From contig JAAZCA010000006.1 of assembly GCA_012513515.1 (NCBI GenBank), forward strand, positions 1-58,168: a DNA stretch of 58,168 bases, written 5' to 3'. This stretch comes from Myxococcales bacterium. Lineage in GTDB: Bacteria > UBA10199 > 2-02-FULL-44-16 > JAAZCA01. A program made the position numbers and the translations under genes. This document shows, piece by piece, positions 51,027-58,168 of this stretch. The notes beneath the pieces were generated by a model. It made no database searches. It was not told where the DNA came from and worked only from the letters and a program-made list of their open reading frames with translations. How positions within the stretch are numbered: position 1 is the first letter of the stretch; the number at the start of each line of letters is the position of its first letter.

Positions 51027-53621
51027 ATGCAGAACAGATCGCAAGGGGGGGCAACCCCGATGCTTCGCCAATATGCTAAAATCAAAAGGGAATATCCCGA
51101 TGCGATACTCATGTTTCGCCTCGGCGACTTTTATGAAATGTTCTATGAAGACGCTAAGATAGCATCGAAGGTGTTAGATATTACTTTAACTTCTAGGAAT
51201 AGGAATGACCCCAATCCTGTCCCCCTATGCGGGGTTCCCTTTCATTCCGTCGAGCCGTACATAGCCAAACTCGTCGAAAGTGGAAGGAGGGTGGCAGTCT
51301 GTGATCAGGTCGAGGATCCGGCGCTGGCCAAAGGGATAGTAAAGCGCGAAATAACCAGGGTTATCACCCCAGGGGTGGTTCCCGACGGCCTCTCGCTTCC
51401 CGCGAAAAGGCATAACTTTTTGATTGCCCTTTCTTTCGGCGCTGCTGAGATAGGCTTTGCTATTGCCGATGCATCGATGGGATTTTTTGAGGCCGGTATT
51501 TTTTCGGACAAGGGCTCCCTTTTTGAGGAACTGCTTCGCAGAGAGCCCAAGGAAATTCTCTTTGCCGGAGAGGGAGAGGGTTTTCCGATTATTGAAGAGA
51601 TTCGTGAAAAGTTCGCCGACATTTTAATATCAGACTCTTCTAAAAATGCCGATGGGCTCTCCCATCTTGAAAAAATTCTTGGCCGGGAGAAGAGGGGGGA
51701 CTTTCCCCCACCATCACTCGATGCTGCCGCGAACTTGCTCTCTTATGTGAGTCAGATGCAGAAGGGGAGGATTGCGCAGTTTTCCTCTCTAGAGCTTCAT
51801 AGGCGCGGAGGCGGAATGCGCCTGGACGAGTCCACGATTCGGAACCTGGAATTAGTCGCTTCCATGCGCGATGGTGAAAGGGCCGGATCCCTTCTCGACG
51901 TAATAGACAGGACCTCCACTGCCGTTGGCGCCAGAAAACTGCGCGAATGGCTTTTGTACCCCCTCACCGAGGTCGGGAAGATAGAGATGCGCCTTGGAGC
52001 AGTTTCTGAAATCATCTCCGGCGGAAGAATTTTGCGGGAGGCCCCTCCCTTTCTTTCTCAGGTGTACGATCTGGAGAGATTGACTGGCAGGATAGGTTCT
52101 GGGACAGCCAACGCCAGGGATCTCGTCGCGCTGATGAATTCCCTCAAGGCCGTTTCTTCCCTGAAGTCCATCTTGCAGGATTCTTCAGGATATTTCAGAG
52201 ATTGTGTAGAAAGGCTCGATCCCTGCGATGAGATATCTTCCAGAATAGAAAATACCATCGCGGAGGATCCCCCCTTTGCCCTCAGGGAGGGCGGAATCAT
52301 AAGAAAGGGGTGCAACCAGGAACTCGATGAGCTGAGAGATGTCATCGCGCATGGAAAGGATTACATAGCCGGAATTGAAAACTCAGAGAGAGAAAAAACC
52401 GGGATACCTTCTTTGAAGATCCGCTTCAACAGGGTCTTCGGGTATTACATTGAGATAACGAATGTTCACCGCGACAAGGTCCCCTTGGATTACATCAGGA
52501 AACAGACTCTCACAAATGCCGAGAGGTATATCACTCCCGAATTGAAAGAGTACGAGGGAAAGGTTCTCGGCGCCGAGGAAAAAAGCAAGTCCTTGGAATA
52601 CTCCATTTTCAGCGAGCTGCGCGAATCCCTGCTTTCGGAGATAGTCAGAATTCAAGAAACGGCTGATGCTGTAGGAACCATCGATGTTCTTATTTCATTT
52701 GCTAGGCTGGCCGCGGAGATGAATTACGCCCGCCCAAAGGTTTCTGATTCCAGCATTCTGGAAATAAAGGGTGGGAGGCATCCAGTGGTCGAAGTGCTTT
52801 CTTCTGCCGAGCGCTTCGTTCCGAACGATCTCTCCATGGATGGACGCAGCGGAAGATTCATGATGATCACCGGCCCCAATATGGCCGGCAAATCGACCGT
52901 GATGCGTCAGACCGCTCTGATAGTTCTTATGGCTCAGATCGGATCCTTCGTGCCGGCGACCTCCGCAGAGATCGGAGTTGTTGACAGAATCTTCACGAGG
53001 GTAGGGGCGTCCGACGCGCTTTCCCGGGGACAATCCACCTTTATGGTCGAGATGTCAGAGGCCGCTATGATACTCAAGGAGGCGACCGACAGGAGTCTGA
53101 TAATCATCGACGAAATCGGAAGGGGGACCTCCACCTTCGATGGATTGGCGATAGCTTGGGCTATTGCGGAAGATATCCACGATAGAATTCGAGCCAGAAC
53201 GATGTTCGCAACACACTATCATGAGCTGACCGATCTCGCCTCCACCAGAGCGGGGATCAGGAATATGCAGATAGCCATCAAAGAATGGCAGGATGGAATA
53301 GTCTTTCTCAGGAAGCTCATGCCGGGCGGGACCTCCAGAAGCTATGGCATCGAGGTGGCGAAGCTGGCAGGACTTTCTTCAGGGTTGATAACTCGTGCCA
53401 GCGAGATTCTCAAAAATCTTGAGAGGGGTGAGTTCGATGATCGCGGCATTCCCAGAATAGCCGGTCATTTGGAGGAATATGACTCCGATCAGTCGCAATT
53501 CAATCTTTTTACAACTTCTCAAAATTCTGAAATAACCGAGCGACTCGGCACGATTGACACCTCCAGGATAACTCCGATAGAGGCGCTCAACATTCTCCAT
53601 GAGCTTAAACAGAAAATTTGA
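51027..53621 (+). CDS. mutS: DNA mismatch repair protein MutS
   Basis: Recognises mismatches and small loops and starts mismatch repair. The 864-residue protein has the mismatch-binding domain with the F-x-E wedge (GDFYEMFYEDA), then connector, core and clamp domains. The ATPase domain has Walker A GPNMAGKST near 616-624, Walker B LIIIDEIGRGTSTFDG and the trans-acting helix region, followed by FATHYHELTDL. The usual start pattern TPM.RQY is near residue 10, supporting ATG 51027. The C-terminal dimerisation tail is short. mutL is not in the window. Confidence 0.97.
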   Translation: MQNRSQGGATPMLRQYAKIKREYPDAILMFRLGDFYEMFYEDAKIASKVLDITLTSRNRNDPNPVPLCGVPFHSVEPYIAKLVESGRRVAVCDQVEDPALAKGIVKREITRVITPGVVPDGLSLPAKRHNFLIALSFGAAEIGFAIADASMGFFEAGIFSDKGSLFEELLRREPKEILFAGEGEGFPIIEEIREKFADILISDSSKNADGLSHLEKILGREKRGDFPPPSLDAAANLLSYVSQMQKGRIAQFSSLELHRRGGGMRLDESTIRNLELVASMRDGERAGSLLDVIDRTSTAVGARKLREWLLYPLTEVGKIEMRLGAVSEIISGGRILREAPPFLSQVYDLERLTGRIGSGTANARDLVALMNSLKAVSSLKSILQDSSGYFRDCVERLDPCDEISSRIENTIAEDPPFALREGGIIRKGCNQELDELRDVIAHGKDYIAGIENSEREKTGIPSLKIRFNRVFGYYIEITNVHRDKVPLDYIRKQTLTNAERYITPELKEYEGKVLGAEEKSKSLEYSIFSELRESLLSEIVRIQETADAVGTIDVLISFARLAAEMNYARPKVSDSSILEIKGGRHPVVEVLSSAERFVPNDLSMDGRSGRFMMITGPNMAGKSTVMRQTALIVLMAQIGSFVPATSAEIGVVDRIFTRVGASDALSRGQSTFMVEMSEAAMILKEATDRSLIIIDEIGRGTSTFDGLAIAWAIAEDIHDRIRARTMFATHYHELTDLASTRAGIRNMQIAIKEWQDGIVFLRKLMPGGTSRSYGIEVAKLAGLSSGLITRASEILKNLERGEFDDRGIPRIAGHLEEYDSDQSQFNLFTTSQNSEITERLGTIDTSRITPIEALNILHELKQKI

Positions 53622-53677
53622 TCGATGCCGAGAAGTTCCAACTTGATGGCCTTTGGCCACGATGTTATTATCCGCAC

Positions 53678-54739
53678 ATGAAATTTAGATTATACGCCGC
53701 CTTTTTTGCGCTCCTCTCCGTTTTTATCGCGTCCAATCTCCTTGCTCAGGCGACGGGAGAGGAGGCCTACGCAGAGGCCAAGAGATGCTATGAGTCCGTC
53801 AAGTTGAATCCTGAAACCTCGAGTGTTAAAGCGGAATACGAAAGGTGCATAGACAGATTCGAGAAGATGAGCGAGGCATTTCCTTCGGACAAGAGGGCGG
53901 CCGACGCGCTTTACAGCGCAGCGAAGTTCAGACAGGAGCTTTATTTCAAGTTTAAAGATAAATCCGATCTCGAACACTCCATAGAGCTCTACAACAAGCT
54001 TGTAAGGCAATATCCAAATAGCTCGCTTGCCGATGATTCGCTCTACCAGATAGCCAAAATACGTCACAAGCCGTTGGCTGAAAACGAGAAGGCCATCAAG
54101 GCCCTGGAGTTTCAGCTTGAGCAGTATCCGACTGGCGACATGGCGCCAAAGGCAAAAGAACTCCTCTCTTCTATAAAGGAAGCTCCTCCGGCTGCCAGCA
54201 AGCCCTCCGCTCTTTCCGGGGGAAGGGGAGAGGTCGCTGCGTCGGTTACAGCCGCTCAGGCCGCTGAGAGAAACAGCGCAAACCATTTCCCTTCCGATGT
54301 CGCAGGCCCCTTCGATTTGGCACAGCTTCTTTCGTATGAGGTGGAGGATGTAGGCGATTCCACGAAGATAGAGCTTTTTTTCGATATGCCGGTTCCCTAT
54401 TCGGTATCGTACATCGAACAGGGAAAAAGGACCGGATCTCCCGCAGAACTCGAACTTGCTCTTTCCTACGCGAAGCCCTCCGCCGATATCGAAAAGAATC
54501 TGACGGTGTCATCAAAATATATCGACAGGATAAAACTCAAAAAAAGAGTTCTGGGCAGCGGGTGCGTCGTTTCATTTCGCCTCAAGTTGGGGGCGGCTTA
54601 TGATATCGTTCCTCGAGGTAAAAATCTGATAGTTACATTTCACGCAGATTCCGGTCCCTCAGTTGGTGTGCCTGAGCCCGATCCTTCAGATGGACCGGAG
54701 GCCTCTTTCTCTAAATCTAAAAAAAAAAGTTTCACGTAG
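53678..54739 (+). CDS. N-terminal half of a split N-acetylmuramoyl-L-alanine amidase (TPR and AMIN domains)
   Basis: 353 residues with a signal peptide (MKFRLYAAFFALLSVFIASNLLAQ). TPR-like helices lie at about 25-165 (AEYERCIDRFEKMSEAFPSDKRAADALY, YNKLVRQYPNSSLADDSLYQIAK). An AMIN domain at about 210-330 targets such amidases to the cell wall or division site. A serine/proline linker ends at the A10 run (54719-54728) and the frame stops at TAG 54737-54739. The amidase domain begins directly after, in the -1 frame, so the two halves were or are one AmiC-type protein. The frame is open 60 bases further upstream; I chose the methionine of the signal peptide. Confidence 0.85.
   Translation: MKFRLYAAFFALLSVFIASNLLAQATGEEAYAEAKRCYESVKLNPETSSVKAEYERCIDRFEKMSEAFPSDKRAADALYSAAKFRQELYFKFKDKSDLEHSIELYNKLVRQYPNSSLADDSLYQIAKIRHKPLAENEKAIKALEFQLEQYPTGDMAPKAKELLSSIKEAPPAASKPSALSGGRGEVAASVTAAQAAERNSANHFPSDVAGPFDLAQLLSYEVEDVGDSTKIELFFDMPVPYSVSYIEQGKRTGSPAELELALSYAKPSADIEKNLTVSSKYIDRIKLKKRVLGSGCVVSFRLKLGAAYDIVPRGKNLIVTFHADSGPSVGVPEPDPSDGPEASFSKSKKKSFT
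54719..54728 (+). promoter_or_regulatory. A10 slippery run joining the two amidase halves
   Basis: Ten A residues followed by G. Slipping back one base (or adding one A during transcription) moves the reading frame from the TPR–AMIN half into the amidase half, giving …KKFHVVIDPGHGG with the full first strand of the catalytic domain. Confidence 0.7.
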
Positions 54740-55401
54740 TGATTGATCCGGGGCACGGCGGGCACGATCACGGTGCCATTGGACAATTTGGAACCAGCGA
54801 AAAGGATGTGGTTCTCTCCATATCGAAGATGCTGGCAAAAGAACTCTCCAGGGATCTCGGCAGGGTTACCCTGACGCGCAGCAAAGACAAATACATCAGC
54901 TTGGATGAAAGAGATAAAATAGCGGTGAGGAAGAAGGCCGATCTTTTTATTTCTATACATGCGAATGCGGCCAACGACAGGAAGATGGGCGGGGTTGAGA
55001 CATACTATCTAAACAACGCGACCGACAAAGCGGCTGAGCGCCTCGCCGAAAGGGAAAACAAGTCCCTCGGAAAGAAAATGAGCGACGTTCAGCAAATTCT
55101 ATCCACCATGCAGCAGAATTTCGACACGGTGGAATCCAGAAAGCTGGCTCAGCATATTCAAAATTCGCTGGTGAAAAATCTGTCGAAAAAATACAAGGGC
55201 ATCAAGGATAGAAAGGTGAGATCAGCCCTCTTTTATGTTCTGGTGGGCTCGAAGTGTCCTGCCGTTCTGGTCGAGGCCTCATTTTTGTCCAATCCCATAG
55301 AGGAGAAGAGGCTCCGCAGTGAAAGTTATCAGATGGAAGTCGCTTTATCGATTGCCGATGGAGTTAGAAAATACCTGAATTCCGTATCATACGGCACCTA
55401 A
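54739..55401 (+). CDS. amiC: Catalytic half of N-acetylmuramoyl-L-alanine amidase (Amidase_3)
   Basis: A zinc amidase domain that cuts the bond between muramic acid and the stem peptide, in the periplasm. All key parts are present: DPGHGG at the start (zinc histidine), RSKDKYISLDERDKIA, ADLFISIHANA (zinc histidine), GVETYYL, and the catalytic glutamate in VLVEASFLSN. Read alone it could start at GTG 54739, which overlaps the TAG stop of the first half. That would remove the first beta strand (FHVV) and leave no signal peptide, so expression through the A10 frameshift is more likely. The domain is intact with no other damage. Confidence 0.9.
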   Translation: MIDPGHGGHDHGAIGQFGTSEKDVVLSISKMLAKELSRDLGRVTLTRSKDKYISLDERDKIAVRKKADLFISIHANAANDRKMGGVETYYLNNATDKAAERLAERENKSLGKKMSDVQQILSTMQQNFDTVESRKLAQHIQNSLVKNLSKKYKGIKDRKVRSALFYVLVGSKCPAVLVEASFLSNPIEEKRLRSESYQMEVALSIADGVRKYLNSVSYGT

Positions 55402-55468
55402 AGCCCCCCTCCAAATCTGTAGTCACCAGCCATCAGTCGCGGAGCTTTCCGTCGGGTGGAGCAAATTG

Positions 55469-55736
55469 AGTAACCTCTGAAAAATCAGCAAATTCAGGGG
55501 GTCTCTAAAAGCTATACGCTTGATTCTTAATCTTAATCCTAATCTTAATCTTAATAACGATATTTTCGAATATAAGTTAGTCTTACAAAATGCTGATCAA
55601 AGATCAGCGATTAGGATTCGAGGATTACTTTTTCTTTTGACGGGGATTCCCGCGTTAGCGGCGGCCTAAAACCGCGGGAATGACGGCGTAATTGTCATCC
55701 CCGAGTGGTCAATCGTCCATGGTCGAAGTTATTGTT
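55469..55736 (+). mobile_element. MITE-like dispersed repeat, right-truncated copy D
   Basis: It starts with the terminal sequence AGTAACCTCTGAAAA and carries AATCAGCAAATTCAGGG and CTCTAAAAGCTAT. Only four hexamers follow, then TTCGAATATAAG, the GCTGATCaaaGATCAGC palindrome, a core shortened by a deletion, and the TCATCCCCGAGTGGTCAATCG tail. It lacks the right terminal repeat. It makes up most of the non-coding stretch 55402-55863; the rest holds two 12-base direct repeats (AAAAACTTCCTG-like, near 55745) and a TTGACA at 55809 with no good -10. Confidence 0.8.
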
Positions 55737-55863
55737 ATCATTGTGAAAAACTTCCTGAAAAACTTCCTCCGTCTGACTTTCCTCCCTCTGACTTCATATC
55801 CACACATATTGACAGGGTAATAGAGGTCGTTTAGTTCTGCCATCTCCTTTGATGGGGGGTTTT

Positions 55864-56100
55864 ATGTACCTGTGGCTGATTCTCGGGGCGGTGTTCACAG
55901 CGATTCTCTTTGCCGGACTCTTTTATATACATCTGAGCGACAGAAGATATGAGAAGAAGAAAACCTCTGAGGTCTTCAGCCCCGAGCTTAAAGAGGAAAT
56001 AGAGGCCGAGCGGGAGGGAGCCGCCGCAAGGCGTGAAAAGTTTATGAAGTTTATTGAAGCCGCCAAATCTGCAGAAGATCCTGATAAGACTGTCCAGTAA
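55864..56100 (+). CDS. Small single-span membrane protein
   Basis: A 78-residue protein with one N-terminal membrane helix (LWLILGAVFTAILFAGLFYI) and a charged cytoplasmic tail rich in E, K and R (ELKEEIEAEREGAAARREKFMKFIEAAK). I see no family. The ATG at 55864 has GGGGGG just before it; ATG 55852 is an alternative start. It looks like a small accessory or regulatory membrane protein, and nothing around it suggests a specific role. Confidence 0.55.
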   Translation: MYLWLILGAVFTAILFAGLFYIHLSDRRYEKKKTSEVFSPELKEEIEAEREGAAARREKFMKFIEAAKSAEDPDKTVQ

Positions 56101-56177
56101 AACACATCAAGGATAGATTGACTCTTTTTCGATTGGCTGTTACTTACGGGCAAACTGGTATCGGATGGATAGCAGCG

Positions 56178-56519
56178 ATGGCAAAGATCAAGATTTGCAA
56201 GGAAGTCAACTGCAAGAACGCCGCAACGACCAAGGCGTACTGCCGCCTTCACTATCTTCGCAATTGGAAACAGATAAAGGAAGAGGAACACAAAAAGGCT
56301 GCAAAGCGTTTAAATTCGTATATTTTAAGTGTTTGCAAGAGACATCCCGACAGATATCTCGAGGTGATCAAGGAAAGTCTCCGCTCATCCAGCTTTGATC
56401 AGGAGATAAGCCGCATGTTCGATGATGATGATGATGAGGGGTTTGTGCTGGATGAGCCAACCTATGAGGAGGAAATTGAGCGCCTCATAGATGAGCTCAA
56501 GATCGAAAAGGGTTTCTGA
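56178..56519 (+). CDS. Small protein with putative zinc knuckle and acidic tail
   Basis: A 113-residue soluble protein. The start MAKIKICKEVNC…AYCRLHYLRNWKQI contains C7 and C12, then C22 and H25, a C-x4-C-x9-C-x2-H pattern that could bind zinc. A helical middle follows (KRLNSYILSVCKRHPDRYLEVIKESL). The C-terminus is strongly acidic, with a run of five aspartates (MFDDDDDEGFVLDEPTYEEEIERLI). I believe similar small proteins occur in deltaproteobacteria but know no function. The start is the ATG at the family-like MAKIKICK; the frame is open further upstream. The ribosome-binding site is weak. Confidence 0.65.
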   Translation: MAKIKICKEVNCKNAATTKAYCRLHYLRNWKQIKEEEHKKAAKRLNSYILSVCKRHPDRYLEVIKESLRSSSFDQEISRMFDDDDDEGFVLDEPTYEEEIERLIDELKIEKGF

Positions 56520-56633
56520 TCCACTTCTCGCTTTTAGCCCAATTTCTATGCCGGTGAAATTTTCTTGCCTTTTTAAGGCTCTGTGTTATCAACCCCCAAT
56601 CATTTCAAAATGTTACCTTGATGCGGGGCTCAT

Positions 56634-57077
56634 ATGGTCGATCGAACTTTTCCTATAAAGGAGCTTATCGACAGATATCTCGACGCGTATAACGCACGGG
56701 ATATAGATGCTCTCACGACGGCGGTGGCGACTGATGAGACCCTTATTGTCTATGGCACCGACGAAGGTGAAAATTGGCATGGTTGGAAAGCCTTTTCTCG
56801 CGTGACTGAAAAACTTTTTCACGCTGTTGAGGAAATTTTCTGGGAGCGTGGCGAACCGAAGGTTTTTTTCTCCACTGATGGAAATATCGCCTGGTTTGCA
56901 GAGGAGCTGGTCGGTCGATTCATGGCTCTGGGTGTCGAGCATAGGTCTCCGATCAGGTTCTCCGGCGTCGCCGAGAACAGAGACGGTGAATGGAAGATAG
57001 TGCACATTCACAGATCCGTTGCTGTTGAAGGGGTTACGGTTCCTTATCTTGAGTCTCATGGAGTTCGCTTCGACTGA
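56634..57077 (+). CDS. SnoaL-like/NTF2-fold protein
   Basis: A 147-residue single-domain protein of the NTF2-like superfamily, SnoaL_3 type. It shows LIDRYLDAYNARDIDALTTAVA, VYGTDEGENWHGWKAF, DGNIAWFAEEL and the final strand GEWKIVHIHRSVAVEG. These cone-shaped folds serve as enzymes or ligand-binding domains, and nothing here identifies the ligand. It lies 22 bases before the OPT transporter gene and may share its transcript. Confidence 0.85.
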   Translation: MVDRTFPIKELIDRYLDAYNARDIDALTTAVATDETLIVYGTDEGENWHGWKAFSRVTEKLFHAVEEIFWERGEPKVFFSTDGNIAWFAEELVGRFMALGVEHRSPIRFSGVAENRDGEWKIVHIHRSVAVEGVTVPYLESHGVRFD

Positions 57078-57099
57078 TATAACAACAAAGGGGGTCACA

Positions 57100-58168
57100 A
57101 TGTCACAGCACGTGCCTTATGTTCCGGAGAGTTCCAACCTGAGGGAGATGTCGCTTCGAGCTATTCTGCTCGGTGTGATAATGGCGGTTATTTTGGGCGC
57201 AGCGAACGCCTATTTGGGCCTCAAGGCCGGGGTTACGGTTGCTGCGACCTTTCCTGCTGCGGTTGTCGCGATGACCGTCCTTCGTTTTTTCAAGGGGAGC
57301 ATTCTCGAAGAAAATATATCAAGGACGACTGCGAGCGTCGGCGAGGCACTCGTGGCCGGTGCCATATTCACCATTCCCGGCTTCGTAATAGCGGGGCTCT
57401 GGACCGAATTTGGAACTGCGCTGCATTACCTGGAAACAACCGTGATAATGATCATCGGCGGTGTTCTCGGCGTGCTGTTCGTGACCCTGCTTCGCAGGAC
57501 GATGGTCGAGGAAGCGAGCCTTCCTTATCCGGAATCCGTGGCTGCCGCTGAAATTCACAAGGCCGGAAGGGCGGGCGGAACGGGTGCGAGGCTGCTCTTC
57601 GGTGCGATGGGCATCGGCGGCCTGATCGAGCTTCTTTCCAAGTGTGGGTTTTTTGCGGCGACCTGGGAGAAATTTATTCACTTCAAGAGCACTGCGGTTA
57701 CCTTTCTTACTAATAGGAATAATATGATCACCGAAGTTCCGGGCGGCGGTGGTTTTATGGCCGGCACTCCTGCTGTGAGCCCCGCCTATCTCGGAGTGGG
57801 ATACATCATCGGCTCTCGCTTGGCGTCGATAACTTTTGCGGGCGGAGTTCTCGGATGGGGGCTTTTCATACCACTTTTGCTCTATTTTACAGGGCCAAGC
57901 CTTGAATCCCTCATAGGTTCGACTCCGGATGGCATTGGCACGTCACCCCTTGGATGGGATGCGCTGGCCTACGGCGTCTGGAAGTTCATGGTTCGTCCAA
58001 TCGCGGTCGGGGGAATGATAGTTGGCGCAGTGAACACCTTATATAAGATGAGGAAACAGCTTTTCGGTGGAATCGCCCGCTCCTTTTCGGATATCAAAAA
58101 GGCGGCTGAGTCCGGAGTGGCGCAGAGCAGGCTGCAGAAAGATCTGAATCTCAAGATGATCCTCGTTA
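57100..58168 (+). CDS. OPT family oligopeptide transporter (5' part, runs off the window)
   Basis: The frame starts at ATG 57100, with AAAGGGGG upstream, and is open to the end of the window (about 356 residues visible). It begins MSQHVPYVPESSNLREMSLRA and has many membrane helices. Family marks are GAANAYLGLKAGVTVAATFPAAV, the SLPYPESVAAAEIHKAG segment and TPAVSPAYLGVGYIIG. OPT proteins import small peptides or metal chelates with protons. The complete protein would be about 600-700 residues. Confidence 0.9.
   Translation, partial: MSQHVPYVPESSNLREMSLRAILLGVIMAVILGAANAYLGLKAGVTVAATFPAAVVAMTVLRFFKGSILEENISRTTASVGEALVAGAIFTIPGFVIAGLWTEFGTALHYLETTVIMIIGGVLGVLFVTLLRRTMVEEASLPYPESVAAAEIHKAGRAGGTGARLLFGAMGIGGLIELLSKCGFFAATWEKFIHFKSTAVTFLTNRNNMITEVPGGGGFMAGTPAVSPAYLGVGYIIGSRLASITFAGGVLGWGLFIPLLLYFTGPSLESLIGSTPDGIGTSPLGWDALAYGVWKFMVRPIAVGGMIVGAVNTLYKMRKQLFGGIARSFSDIKKAAESGVAQSRLQKDLNLKMILV

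Noticed and set aside
54739-55401. Catalytic amidase half as an independent gene starting at GTG
   Set aside because: It would lack the signal peptide and the first beta strand of the fold, and there is no ribosome-binding site other than the A-run.
55809-55837. Promoter with TTGACA before the small membrane protein
   Set aside because: The -35 is perfect but no acceptable -10 lies at 16-18 bases.

Overview
The window carries mostly housekeeping genes of a Gram-negative bacterium. BamA, Skp-like chaperones, a LolCDE-type transporter, Lnt, a lipobox protein and a periplasmic amidase all imply an outer membrane. The gene order (phoH–7TM-HD–ybeY–lnt–prfB; lysS–lol–bamA–skp; rpsA–sppA–IHF) and the two sigma-32-like promoters fit a deltaproteobacterial-grade lineage such as Desulfobacterota, Myxococcota, Bdellovibrionota or an uncultured relative. 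I cannot name a genus. Genes lie close together, many with ATGA or TGATG overlaps, and several use TTG or GTG starts.

Layout. 1–3.8 kb: 3' end of a MurJ-like flippase, then a minus-strand block (DUF6485 protein, membrane protein, mazG, a 490-residue orphan, hsp20 with a sigma-32-like promoter). 3.85–10.9 kb: degenerate YjbQ-like gene, phoH, 7TM-HD phosphohydrolase, ybeY, lnt and prfB with its programmed +1 frameshift. 11.1–19.3 kb: lysS and an envelope-assembly run (two Lol permeases, lolD, bamA, two skp genes). 19.3–23 kb: a Trm112–FHA fusion, yicC and a long Rel/SpoT enzyme, facing rpmB. 23.2–28.7 kb: yraN, acyl-CoA ligase, two small membrane proteins, nadE, rsmI. 28.9–37.5 kb: dnaK (second sigma-32-like promoter), a calcium-repeat lipoprotein, dnaJ, a lipase-like hydrolase, a secreted orphan, nadB, pgsA and tRNA-Gly(GCC).

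37.6–42.9 kb is the most distinctive metabolic locus. A cobalamin-type radical SAM protein and a DegT-type aminotransferase face a single polypeptide that joins a DmpG-like aldolase to a D-2-hydroxyacid dehydrogenase. Key catalytic residues are replaced in both halves of that polypeptide, and a perfect inverted repeat could bury its start codon. 43–46.7 kb returns to housekeeping (rpsA, sppA, IHF/HU, HIT, LapA).

46.6–50.9 kb is an accessory island between lapA and mutS. It holds an orphan gene, a class II Fic gene between two copies of a dispersed repeat with a triple operator at its promoter, and three unknown small coiled-coil proteins in one minus-strand operon. After mutS comes a cell-wall amidase split at an A10 run, a fourth copy of the repeat, three small genes and the start of an OPT-family transporter that runs off the window.

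The strongest candidates for something undescribed are the coiled-coil trio (49.4–50.8 kb), the radical SAM/aminotransferase/aldolase–dehydrogenase locus, the Fic gene with its repeats and operators, and the A10 frameshift joining the two halves of the amidase.
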